DNA of 26,064 nt from CAYSDH01 sp964429805 (GTDB lineage: Bacteria > Bacteroidota > Bacteroidia > Flavobacteriales_D > JABDKJ01). Positions 16,783 through 24,567 of this stretch are shown here, piece by piece. Position 1 is the stretch's first letter. Each line of letters opens with the position of its first letter. The notes under the pieces are model-generated. The model was not told the origin of the DNA. It did not search any database and saw nothing but the letters and a program-made list of their open reading frames with translations. The position numbers were made by a program, and so were the translations under genes. The DNA lies in assembly GCA_964429805.1 (NCBI GenBank), contig CAYSDH010000046.1, forward strand, positions 1 through 26,064, written 5' to 3'.

Positions 16783-17229
16783 GTGGCCAAAACTTTTGAG
16801 AAACAGTTTACAGTAAGATGGGCAGATGTGGACATGAACAGACACATGATTCACAGCAGTTATTATGACTATGCCGCGCATATGCGGGTGTGTTATTTAA
16901 ACGAGTCAGGGTTTTCCATGCAGTCCATAGCCAAACTGGGCATAGGGCCAATTTTGTTTAAAGAGTCTTGCACATTTATAAAAGAGATTCATCCCTCAGA
17001 GCTCATCACCTATAATATTCTGGCTGGAGAGATGACTGATGATGGTGGCAAATGGGTGATGCACCACGAAGTGTTCAATCAAAAAGGAGTGAAGGCCGCG
17101 CAAATCACCGTGCATGGTGCGTGGATGGATATCAGAGCGCGAAAGCTCACACTACCACCTCAAGAAATTAAAGAACTATTCATGTCGCTTCCAAAAGGAG
17201 AGGAGTACGTGTATGGACAGAACTCTTAA
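16783..17229 (+). CDS. Hotdog-fold acyl-CoA thioesterase
   Basis: This encodes 148 residues, the normal length for a single hotdog (4HBT/YbgC-like) domain. The N-terminal motif VRWADVDMNRHMIHSSYYDY has the conserved Asp, Asn and His around the active-site loop of acyl-CoA thioesterases that act on small or medium acyl-CoAs. The substrate cannot be predicted. The start is GTG at 16783, preceded closely by AGGAG, one of few Shine-Dalgarno-like sites in this window. A near-consensus -7 box (TACTTTCG) lies at 16758-16765. It is divergent from the ECF sigma operon and followed 45 bp later by the binding-protein-like gene. Confidence 0.85.
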   Translation: MAKTFEKQFTVRWADVDMNRHMIHSSYYDYAAHMRVCYLNESGFSMQSIAKLGIGPILFKESCTFIKEIHPSELITYNILAGEMTDDGGKWVMHHEVFNQKGVKAAQITVHGAWMDIRARKLTLPPQEIKELFMSLPKGEEYVYGQNS

Positions 17230-17274
17230 AGACTAAGACAGCATACAATCACATTAACAATTTGCAGCATCCGC

Positions 17275-18144
17275 ATGGAATCATCAGCGTTGACTAACAT
17301 TAGAATAGGAGGAGTTCCAGAGCATTTCAACCTGCCCTGGCACTTGGCCATGGAAGAAGACCAGTTTAAAAAGAAAGGTGTTTTTGTAGACTGGACCACA
17401 TATAGAGGTGGCACAGGTCAGATGATTAAGGCCCTTGAAAAAGAAGAAGTAGATATCTGCGTGCTGCTTACAGAAGGTGTGGTCAAGGCCATGGTCAATG
17501 GAGTGAAGTGCAAGATTATCTCTCAGTACATTGACTCGCCACTGATCTGGGGCGTACATACTGGTGCCGACAATGACATACAACATTATGACGAGGTATT
17601 TGGCAGACGCTTTGCCATCAGTCGATTTGGTTCTGGATCTCACCTCATGCCGCAGGTCGATGCCAAAAATAAAGGCAAAGTCATCAGAGATGATCAGTAT
17701 GAATTGATTAGAAATCTAGAAGGCGCACTTAGTTCGCTTTCTGCTTTTCAAAGTGACGTGTTTTACTGGGAGAAGTTTACCACCAAGCCATATGTAGATA
17801 GTGGTAAGTTGAGAAGACTAGGAGAGTTTATCACGCCCTGGCCATGTTTTGTCTTGGCAGCTACCGACAAGGCGATTCTTGAAAAACCTGAAGCTATTCA
17901 GTCTGTGCTGCGCGTTATACAGTTTACGAGTGCACAGTTTATGAGAAGCCCCATTGCCATTGATATGGTGTCTGAGAGGTATGAACAGAAGAAGGAAGAC
18001 GTGGCCCGATGGTTTTACTCGACAGAGTGGAGCCATGATAGTTGGGTGAGTGATCGTGTGCTTGAAAATGTGGTGTTTACTTTAAAGGACACTGGAATAT
18101 TAAGTCCTGAGGCTGACATTCCTGAACTTATCTGGAAGAGATAA
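17275..18144 (+). CDS. Periplasmic-binding-protein-like protein without signal peptide
   Basis: This encodes 289 residues resembling the NMT1/SsuA-type class II substrate-binding fold. The N-terminus IRIGGVPEHFNLPWHLAMEEDQFKKKG matches the first strand and helix of that fold, and GGTGQMIKALEKEEVDICVLLTEG matches its usual ligand-site region. Unlike classic transporters' binding proteins, it begins directly with the domain and has no signal peptide or lipobox, and no ABC permease or ATPase gene is nearby. It is probably cytoplasmic, either a ligand sensor or an enzyme-like descendant of the fold. The ATG at 17275 gives only eight residues before the first beta strand. The fold call is good; the function is unknown. 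Confidence 0.78.
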   Translation: MESSALTNIRIGGVPEHFNLPWHLAMEEDQFKKKGVFVDWTTYRGGTGQMIKALEKEEVDICVLLTEGVVKAMVNGVKCKIISQYIDSPLIWGVHTGADNDIQHYDEVFGRRFAISRFGSGSHLMPQVDAKNKGKVIRDDQYELIRNLEGALSSLSAFQSDVFYWEKFTTKPYVDSGKLRRLGEFITPWPCFVLAATDKAILEKPEAIQSVLRVIQFTSAQFMRSPIAIDMVSERYEQKKEDVARWFYSTEWSHDSWVSDRVLENVVFTLKDTGILSPEADIPELIWKR

Positions 18145-18232
18145 GCACTCATCTTTAATATGAATTCATAAATACTGTCAACTAGTTCGTGTGGGACTGT
18201 TTCTCTGGCTATTTTTAGGCAAATTCGATGGA

Positions 18233-18586
18233 ATGAAGAGAGACAAAATAATTTACTGGATATGCACTGGCTTATTGAGCTTAATGATGCTGGCTTCGGC
18301 TTTTAAGTATTTTGCTGATTATGACTATATAGCTGGACTGTTTACATCCTTTGGTTATCCCTTATACATTATCTATCCACTGGCCATAGCAAAGGTTCTC
18401 GGTATAGTGGCCATCATTTCTAATGTGTCTTCTTTTCTGAAGCACTTGGCGTATGCAGGTTTCTTTTTCGAATTCATCTTGGCCTTTTTCGCTCACTTCA
18501 TGATTCAAGACGGAGAGTGGTTAGGAGCCATTGTCGCTCTGGTACTTCTCATAGGTTCTTTTGTGTTTTATAAGCGAATGCACTAA
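18233..18586 (+). CDS. DoxX-like four-helix membrane protein
   Basis: About 117 residues from ATG 18233 (MKRDKIIYW). Four hydrophobic segments are visible: IYWICTGLLSLMMLASAF, a middle LYIIYPLAIAKVLGIVAII, HLAYAGFFFEFILAFFAHF and GAIVALVLLIGSFVFY. The order and spacing match the DoxX-like family, small inner-membrane proteins of mostly unknown role. A GTG at 18191 would add 14 residues, but the ATG start places a short basic stretch before helix 1 as expected. The stop is 14 bp before the AI-2E transporter gene, so the two are probably one operon. Confidence 0.8.
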   Translation: MKRDKIIYWICTGLLSLMMLASAFKYFADYDYIAGLFTSFGYPLYIIYPLAIAKVLGIVAIISNVSSFLKHLAYAGFFFEFILAFFAHFMIQDGEWLGAIVALVLLIGSFVFYKRMH

Positions 18587-18600
18587 TCTAAAGTCTCATC

Positions 18601-19629
18601 ATGAATGTAAATCGACTGGCGGGAATTCTAGTAATTGTAGTAGGCATCGTCTTTATTTTATTTGAATTAAAGGACATGTTGATGCCCTTTGTTTTGGCTC
18701 TACTCATCTGGTTTCTGATTAAAGAAGTCAATCGTTTTTTTGGCAAGCTCAAAATCAAAGGAAAACCACTGCCCACGTGGTTGCGTAGCTTGTTCTCTTT
18801 TGTGCTCATGTTTGGCGTGTTGAGTCTAATTGTGTCAATGCTTTCTGCCAACATTGCCGAGATAAAAGATGCCTTACCGGATTACCAGGAGAGGGTGTTG
18901 GAGTGGGAAGACGCAGCGAATGCCCGTTGGAATATTAATATTGGGGCTGAGTTAAAAAACAGGGGAGGAGAGTTGAACTTTCAAGGTCTGATTACTAATG
19001 TGCTCGACACGCTTACCAATTTGTTCGGCAACACATTTATGATCCTCATTTATGTAGTTTTCCTCCTGATGGAAGAGTCACTGTTTAGACCAAAGCTCAA
19101 AGCCATTTTCTCTGGTAACGAAGAGTATGAGTCTACTAGCCGCATTTTGGCTCGGGTAAACAAGTCCATGAGTAACTATCTCAGCCTCAAGACCCTGGTG
19201 AGTTTCATTACTGGATTAGCCAGTTATCTAATACTCTGGATTATCGGTATTGATTTCGCTTTTTTCTGGGCCTTCCTCATTTTTCTGCTCAACTACATAC
19301 CAACGGTGGGCTCGTTAATAGGAACAGTTTTTCCAGCACTGATTGCCTTGCTTCAGTTTGACTCCATGCGCCCAGCAGTGTTGGTCCTTGTTTTGGTTGG
19401 GATTGTTCAGGTGCTCGTAGGCAATCTGCTTGAGCCCAAGTTGATGGGAAATTCACTCAACGTATCTCCCTTAGTTGTGCTACTCTCATTAACTCTGTGG
19501 GGAAGCCTTTGGGGAGTAGTGGGTATGATACTATCTGTGCCCATTACCGTCATGATGGTCATTGTGTTTGCTCAATTTGAATCCACTAAGTCTGTGGCCA
19601 TTTTACTTAGCGAGAAAGGAAACGTTTGA
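18601..19629 (+). CDS. AI-2E family transporter
   Basis: This encodes 342 residues. The profile is that of the AI-2E (PerM/TqsA/YdiK) family: hydrophobic helices at about 5-40 and 63-85, a soluble helical stretch (about 86-135), then TM segments at about 140-160, 200-255, 262-285 and 295-335. The family motifs LLNYIPTVGSLIGTVFPALIAL, NLLEPKLMG and WGVVGMILSVPI are intact. Members are inner-membrane exporters or antiporters; quorum-signal export is proven for only a few. It follows the DoxX-like gene closely. Confidence 0.9.
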   Translation: MNVNRLAGILVIVVGIVFILFELKDMLMPFVLALLIWFLIKEVNRFFGKLKIKGKPLPTWLRSLFSFVLMFGVLSLIVSMLSANIAEIKDALPDYQERVLEWEDAANARWNINIGAELKNRGGELNFQGLITNVLDTLTNLFGNTFMILIYVVFLLMEESLFRPKLKAIFSGNEEYESTSRILARVNKSMSNYLSLKTLVSFITGLASYLILWIIGIDFAFFWAFLIFLLNYIPTVGSLIGTVFPALIALLQFDSMRPAVLVLVLVGIVQVLVGNLLEPKLMGNSLNVSPLVVLLSLTLWGSLWGVVGMILSVPITVMMVIVFAQFESTKSVAILLSEKGNV

Positions 19630-19669
19630 TTTCTTCTTAAATAGGAGTACAACAATCAGGTTCTGATAT

Positions 19670-19717
19670 ATGTTGATAACAAATAATGTTGTTACGATAT
19701 AATGTTATACATTTGTA
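19670..19717 (+). promoter_or_regulatory. Three 16-bp-spaced direct repeats with promoter box
   Basis: ATGTT-initiated units lie at 19670 (ATGTTGATAAC), 19686 (ATGTTGTTAC) and 19702 (ATGTTATAC), spaced exactly 16 bp. The first two agree at 12 of 16 positions. The third overlaps the -7 box TACATTTG (19708-19715) and a short palindrome AATGT-TAT-ACATT (19701-19713). The arrangement suggests an operator for the MarR protein encoded next, or another regulator. The region is AT-rich, which raises the chance of coincidence. Confidence 0.5.
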
Positions 19718-19720
19718 TTG

Positions 19721-20152
19721 ATGAAAAAAGAAAAATCTGTGGAGCATGAATTGATGGTGGTAGAGGTGCTTCGTGCAGCTGACCGTGTCAATCTCAAGAT
19801 GTCTCAGATTTTAAAAGGTCACGCACTGACCATGGTTCAGTACAACATTTTGCGCATTCTGAGAGGAGCTCAACCAGAGATGCTGGGTGTTGGTGAAATC
19901 AAAGAACGCGTGTTTTTCTCCAATGCCGATGTGAGTAGACTGCTAGATAGATTGGTAGTTAAAGAGCTTGTAATAAGAGAGATATGTCCTGGTAACAGAC
20001 GTAAGATGAATGTCAGTATCTCCAAGAACGGACTTAAAGTACTCAAGGGTGTTGAGAAAGATTCAATAAAAGAGCTGGACAATTTTTATAGCAGCAGTTT
20101 TTCAGTGAAAGAAGCTGAGAAACTGGCAGTACAACTTAAAAAGATGAACTAA
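19721..20152 (+). CDS. MarR-family transcriptional regulator
   Basis: This encodes 143 residues from ATG 19721, 5 nt after an exact TAnnTTTG box. It is a winged-helix MarR protein: an N-terminal dimerisation helix, LTMVQYNILRILRGA, the recognition region VFFSNADVSRLLDRLVVKELVIRE, and a wing (CPGNRRKMNVSISKNG). The C-terminal helices complete the dimer. It heads a run with the CDGSH and two YceI genes (gaps of 2, 20 and 8 bp), so it probably autoregulates this operon. The inducer is unknown; an oxidant or hydrophobic molecule would be typical. Confidence 0.92.
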   Translation: MKKEKSVEHELMVVEVLRAADRVNLKMSQILKGHALTMVQYNILRILRGAQPEMLGVGEIKERVFFSNADVSRLLDRLVVKELVIREICPGNRRKMNVSISKNGLKVLKGVEKDSIKELDNFYSSSFSVKEAEKLAVQLKKMN

Positions 20153-20154
20153 TT

Positions 20155-20394
20155 ATGGCACAACCTCACATACATACTAAAAGTCCCGCCATGTGTGACA
20201 TGGAAGAAGGCAAGACTTACGCATACTGCACATGTGGTAAATCTGATGGGCAGCCTTGGTGCAATGGAGCGCACAAAGGCTCAGAATTTAATCCGTTGGT
20301 TTTCAACGCTGCCGAGTCAGCGACCAAGGCAATTTGCCAATGCAAACAAACGAGCAACCCGCCATACTGTGACGGGTCGCACAACAAGCTTTAA
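20155..20394 (+). CDS. Double-CDGSH iron-sulfur protein
   Basis: This encodes 79 residues with two CDGSH-type [2Fe-2S] motifs, each of the form CxC...C(D/N)GxH. The first is CTCGKSDGQPWCNGAH (about residues 24-39) and the second is CQCKQTSNPPYCDGSH (about 61-76). All six Cys and both His ligands are present, so both clusters should form. Such proteins bind redox-active, labile clusters, and roles in electron transfer or iron/redox sensing are proposed. It starts 2 bp after the MarR stop and is almost certainly co-transcribed with it. Confidence 0.93.
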   Translation: MAQPHIHTKSPAMCDMEEGKTYAYCTCGKSDGQPWCNGAHKGSEFNPLVFNAAESATKAICQCKQTSNPPYCDGSHNKL

Positions 20395-20414
20395 TAACTT
20401 AAGACAACAGAAAA

Positions 20415-21005
20415 ATGAAAAATGTAATTGCAATGACAATGGCTGCGGCCATTATCGGAATGGCTGGAATGTCATTTACAAAAGGAAAAACAGCTGACGC
20501 AGCTGGACATGGGTCAAGCATCACATGGGTAGGTAAAAAAGTAACTGGCCAGCACTCTGGTACCATCGACTTTAAATCTGTGGACATGAAGTTTGACAAA
20601 AGCGGAGTCCTAACTGCTGCAAATTTTGAAGTCGATATGACAAGTATTAAGTGTACAGATCTCGAAGGCGACAAAGCAGGAAAGTTAGAGGGACACTTAA
20701 AGTCAGATGATTTCTTTGGAGTGGAGAGTCACCCTGTAGCCAGTTTTTCATCGACTATGGTTGAGCACAAAGGTGATGGCCAGTATATGATTAAAGGTGA
20801 CTTGACTATCAAAGGAAAGTCAAACCCTATTGAGTTTAGAAGCCAAGTGAGCAGTCACAACGGTCACACAACTGCCAAAGCCGAACTTGTGGTAAACAGA
20901 ACATTATATGATGTGAAGTATGGCTCAGGGAGCTTCTTTGATGGACTTGGAGACAACATGATATATGATGACTTCAACCTTAACATCAACGTACATACTC
21001 ACTAA
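20415..21005 (+). CDS. YceI-family periplasmic protein
   Basis: This encodes 196 residues. A hydrophobic N-terminal signal (about 1-25, IAMTMAAAIIGMAGMSF) is followed by a YceI lipocalin-like beta-barrel: SSITWVGKKVTGQHSGTIDF, FEVDMTSIKCTDLEG, the conserved LEGHLKSDDFFGVESHPVASF block, GDLTIKGKSNPIEF and the C-terminal YDDFNLNINVH. YceI barrels bind isoprenoid-type lipids such as polyprenyl chains. It lies 20 bp after the CDGSH gene and 8 bp before a second YceI gene. Confidence 0.92.
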   Translation: MKNVIAMTMAAAIIGMAGMSFTKGKTADAAGHGSSITWVGKKVTGQHSGTIDFKSVDMKFDKSGVLTAANFEVDMTSIKCTDLEGDKAGKLEGHLKSDDFFGVESHPVASFSSTMVEHKGDGQYMIKGDLTIKGKSNPIEFRSQVSSHNGHTTAKAELVVNRTLYDVKYGSGSFFDGLGDNMIYDDFNLNINVHTH

Positions 21006-21013
21006 TCAATACA

Positions 21014-21664
21014 ATGAATTTTAATATGAAAACACTGAGTAAACTAAGTTTAGTAGCATTTTCACTTGTCCTGTTCTCATGTGGTGCAGACACTGCAGCC
21101 AAAGAGACTAGCGCAGCTAAAGCCACTCAGGCAAAGGAAGACGCTAAAAAAGCGGCCTCAACAGAATTGTCGACATACGTCATTGATGAGAGTAGTAGTA
21201 CCGTGAATTGGACAGGAAGCCTTCTTGGTGTCTATGACCACTCAGGAACGGTCAACATCACAAGTGGGCACTTAGATTTCAAAGGAAATGAAATCGTAGG
21301 CGGAAATGTGACTGTAGATATGGCAACCATGACTCCTACAGATGCTAATTACTCTGCAGAAAGTCCGAAAGAAGGGTTGATTGGACATTTGTCATCACCA
21401 GACTTCTTTGATGTTGCTAATCATCCTACGGCATCGATTAACATTGGCCCAGGTGGTAAGTCAAAACTCACTGTCAGAGGAAAAACGAATGAAGTAGAGA
21501 TTCAAGATGTCACGCTTTCAAAGACTGACAATGGAATGTCGGCCAAAGGTTTTTTAGGTTTCGACAGGACGAAGTACGGAGTGTCTTTTCAAAAGCCCGG
21601 AGACAAAGTCATCAGTAATGAGGTGCAACTTGAGATTAATTTGAATTTGAATCAAAAAAAGTGA
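21014..21664 (+). CDS. YceI-family lipoprotein
   Basis: This encodes 216 residues. The lipoprotein signal ends in LVLFSCGAD, with the Cys at about residue 23 from ATG 21014 (ATG 21026 also possible). An Ala/Lys-rich linker (about 30-50) leads to a YceI barrel with STVNWTGSLLGVYDHSGTV, GHLSSPDFFDVANHPTASI, LTVRGKTNEVEI and FQKPGDKVISNEVQLEINL. The domain differs clearly from its upstream neighbour, so this is a paralogous pair rather than a recent duplicate. One would be free in the periplasm and the other lipid-anchored. A strong terminator follows. Confidence 0.9.
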   Translation: MNFNMKTLSKLSLVAFSLVLFSCGADTAAKETSAAKATQAKEDAKKAASTELSTYVIDESSSTVNWTGSLLGVYDHSGTVNITSGHLDFKGNEIVGGNVTVDMATMTPTDANYSAESPKEGLIGHLSSPDFFDVANHPTASINIGPGGKSKLTVRGKTNEVEIQDVTLSKTDNGMSAKGFLGFDRTKYGVSFQKPGDKVISNEVQLEINLNLNQKK

Positions 21665-21707
21665 TTGTTCTTTCATAGCGTATAAATTTTTTCTAGACCA
21701 ATCACTT

Positions 21708-21737
21708 AGAGCTCGATGCACAATCGAGCTCTTTTTT
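21708..21737 (+). terminator. Rho-independent terminator of the MarR/YceI operon
   Basis: A perfect 10-bp stem AGAGCTCGAT / ATCGAGCTCT (21708-21717 and 21723-21732) with loop GCACA is followed by a T6 run. It lies 44 bp after the second YceI stop. Confidence 0.92.
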
Positions 21738-21792
21738 CATTTTTAGAGACCATCTAATTGACGTATCATTAAGCAAAATAACCGTGTCGTAT

Positions 21793-24567
21793 ATGAAATC
21801 ATCTACTCCAGTACTCATTTTGTTTCTCACTCTGCTTGTGTCATGCAGCACCAAGCGCAGTGACACAGCGACAACTCTTCAAGACACACACACAGGGCAA
21901 ACTATTAGTACAAAAAGCGACAGGTTTGCGCGAATGAATGAAGAGCGTACCATGCTCCAAGACCCCAGCACGGGCAAGGTGCCTGTAAATATGAGAGAGC
22001 GTGAACTCCAATTTTTAAATGAGTTGGAGTCCGTTCAACAAAAGAACTTGACCAACACAGCCTGGGAGTCTAGAGGCCCCTTTAATGTCGGAGGTAGAAC
22101 AAGAGCCGTGGTGATGGACCGCACTGATGAAAACATACTCATGGCGGGCGCTGCAAGTGGAGGAGTTTGGAGAAGTACTGATGCCGGAGAAAGCTGGGAG
22201 AAGGTCAGTTCTAACACTTCTAATCTGGCGGTTACATGTCTGATTCAAGACCCTAGAGATGGACATGAGCAAGACTGGTATTACGGCACTGGCGAGTTAT
22301 TTGGCGCTTCGCAAGGTGGCCCAGGCGCATTTTACACTGGAGCAGGAATCTATAAAACCTCAGATAATGGCGCGACTTGGGAATCGCTGCCAGGTTCATT
22401 TACCGCAGGGCCTCAGTTTACTTCAACCTGGCAGGGGATATGGAATATTGCCATTGACCCGAGCAACCAAGATACCACAGAGATTTATGCCGCCACTTAC
22501 GGCAACATCAGAAGAAGCATCAATGATGGGGCATCATTTCAAACCGTGCTCGACTCTGATAACGCCTCAGGCACATCATACTTCACAGATGTGCATGTCA
22601 ATGATGCGGGTGTGGTCTATGCTGCCTGTAGCAGAGAGACCGAGATTATCTCTTTCGGACTTGGTCCAAATGGAGGAATACACCGCTCAGTTGATGGTGT
22701 CAATTTTGTCAATATACTCCCCGACAATTTTCATACAGCCTACAGCAGAATAGTCATGGCCGAAGACCCGTCTGACTCAAATCACCTCATGTTTCTCTGC
22801 GCCAACGTTGACACGCTCAGTGGATTTGAAGGAGAGTTTTTTAACGGAGGTGTGCAGTATTACGGACTATGGGACTACACTTACATCAGTGGTGATGGGA
22901 GTGAAGCCGGTGGCCAATGGCAAGACCTCAGTGCCAATCTGCCTGATGGTAACGGACCTTTTGATGACTTTTATGCGCAGTCTGGTTACGACCTCTGCAT
23001 CGCCATAAAACCTGACGATCCGAGCACGGTGTTTATAGGAGGGACTAATCTATACCGTAGCACAGACGGATTTACGTCTAACTCCAACACAATGCAGATT
23101 GGTGGGTATGGTATCGGTTCTGATTTTCCAGAATTTAAAATCTATGATAATCATCACCCAGACATTCATGGATTTGGCTTTTTAGCCTCTGACGCCAATG
23201 TGCTGATTAATTATAATGACGGTGGAATATATCGAACCGACAATTGCTTGCAAGACACCGTAGAATGGACATCACTAAATAATGGCTACCTCACCACACA
23301 GGTATATGGCCTTGCAGTAGACAAGAACACGACAGACCAAAAAATAGTAGCCGGTTTTCAAGACAATGGAAATTTCTTTGTCAATAGCGCAGACCCTGAG
23401 GCGCCATGGACTTTGCCCTTAAATGGAGATGGATGTTACTCTGCCTTTTCGAGCGCTGGCGATTTCATTCTCATGTCAATTCAAAACGGTAGAATATTTA
23501 AAATGAATGTGGATGACAACGGTACTGTCATCGGGCAAAAACGCATCGACCCTGATGTAGATGATGAGCCCTATGAGTTTATCCATCCATATGCACTCGA
23601 CCCAAATGATGATGATTTGCTTTATTTGCCATACGGTAATAAACTGCAGGTCAACAACACCGTGTCGAGCATTGCGGTGCCCAACGAATTAAATTACGAC
23701 ACGTATGATGATGGCTGGTTTACCTTGGCTGACTCACTAGACGCGGGGCAAGTACTCACCGCCATTAGTGCCACTGAAGGTGCCGCTAACCGAGTCTATC
23801 TTGGTACATCGAGCAGATCTGTGTACAGAGTGGATGATGCCAGCGACATCAATTCGCCCTTGGTGGATATCACTTTTTCTCAATTTCCCAATGCCCATGT
23901 AGATTGCATCGCAGTCGATCCGCTCAATGATGACAGAGCCATGGTCGTGTTTACAAACTATGGCGTCTACAGCCTCTGGATGACAGAAGATGCGGGGCTA
24001 AACTGGGAGAAAGTGGCCGGTAACCTAGAGCAAAACTCAAGTGGAGTTGGAAATGGACCGTCATGTCGCTGGGCCAGAATACATCCGCTGCCTAGTGGCG
24101 ATTACCAGTATTTTGTGGGGACCAGTATTGGCCTCTTTACCACAAATGACATAAATGGCCTGCAGACTAATTGGTATCGTGCAGCTCCCGATCTCTTAGG
24201 TAATAATGTGTTTAGTTACGTAGACTCTAGAGTGACAGATAACATGGTGATTGCCGGAAGCCACGGTGGTGGAGTCTTTTCTGCCCAAATCGATCAGGTA
24301 GTCTCTACCGTTGAAACTGATAGAGAACCATCCATCGAACTTTACCCAAATCCCAGCGCTGACTTTCTGATATTGCAGATGCCAGAGAGCCCTCAGTCGA
24401 ATGCCGTCTATTCAGTAATTAGTGCTAGTGGCCAATTAATTATGTCGGGCAGAATGACGCAAAAGAGCAAGCGATTGAACACTTCTTCACTGGCTATTGG
24501 CTCATACACGATTCGACTTGAAGTAGATAATAAGATGGTGACAAAACCTTTTGTAGTAAGTAGATAA
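21793..24567 (+). CDS. Sortilin/BNR-repeat lipoprotein with T9SS sorting domain
   Basis: About 924 residues. The N-terminus is a lipoprotein signal (VLILFLTLLVSCSTK). From about residue 80 there are repeated beta-propeller blades of the BNR/VPS10-sortilin type, with SxDxGxxW Asp-boxes such as WRSTDAGESWEKV, YKTSDNGATWESL and MTEDAGLNWEKV, opening with WESRGPFNVGGRTRAV. The C-terminal ~75 residues (ELYPNPSADFLILQMP to KPFVVSR) form a T9SS type A sorting domain. Both a lipobox and a T9SS signal are present, which is unusual. GTG 21784 is an alternative start three codons upstream. No enzyme active site was recognised. The stop overlaps the next ATG (TAATG). Confidence 0.87.
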   Translation: MKSSTPVLILFLTLLVSCSTKRSDTATTLQDTHTGQTISTKSDRFARMNEERTMLQDPSTGKVPVNMRERELQFLNELESVQQKNLTNTAWESRGPFNVGGRTRAVVMDRTDENILMAGAASGGVWRSTDAGESWEKVSSNTSNLAVTCLIQDPRDGHEQDWYYGTGELFGASQGGPGAFYTGAGIYKTSDNGATWESLPGSFTAGPQFTSTWQGIWNIAIDPSNQDTTEIYAATYGNIRRSINDGASFQTVLDSDNASGTSYFTDVHVNDAGVVYAACSRETEIISFGLGPNGGIHRSVDGVNFVNILPDNFHTAYSRIVMAEDPSDSNHLMFLCANVDTLSGFEGEFFNGGVQYYGLWDYTYISGDGSEAGGQWQDLSANLPDGNGPFDDFYAQSGYDLCIAIKPDDPSTVFIGGTNLYRSTDGFTSNSNTMQIGGYGIGSDFPEFKIYDNHHPDIHGFGFLASDANVLINYNDGGIYRTDNCLQDTVEWTSLNNGYLTTQVYGLAVDKNTTDQKIVAGFQDNGNFFVNSADPEAPWTLPLNGDGCYSAFSSAGDFILMSIQNGRIFKMNVDDNGTVIGQKRIDPDVDDEPYEFIHPYALDPNDDDLLYLPYGNKLQVNNTVSSIAVPNELNYDTYDDGWFTLADSLDAGQVLTAISATEGAANRVYLGTSSRSVYRVDDASDINSPLVDITFSQFPNAHVDCIAVDPLNDDRAMVVFTNYGVYSLWMTEDAGLNWEKVAGNLEQNSSGVGNGPSCRWARIHPLPSGDYQYFVGTSIGLFTTNDINGLQTNWYRAAPDLLGNNVFSYVDSRVTDNMVIAGSHGGGVFSAQIDQVVSTVETDREPSIELYPNPSADFLILQMPESPQSNAVYSVISASGQLIMSGRMTQKSKRLNTSSLAIGSYTIRLEVDNKMVTKPFVVSR

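Noticed and set aside
18191..18232. GTG start for the DoxX-like gene
   Set aside because: It would add a hydrophobic 14-residue stretch before the first membrane helix; ATG 18233 gives the expected short basic N-terminus.
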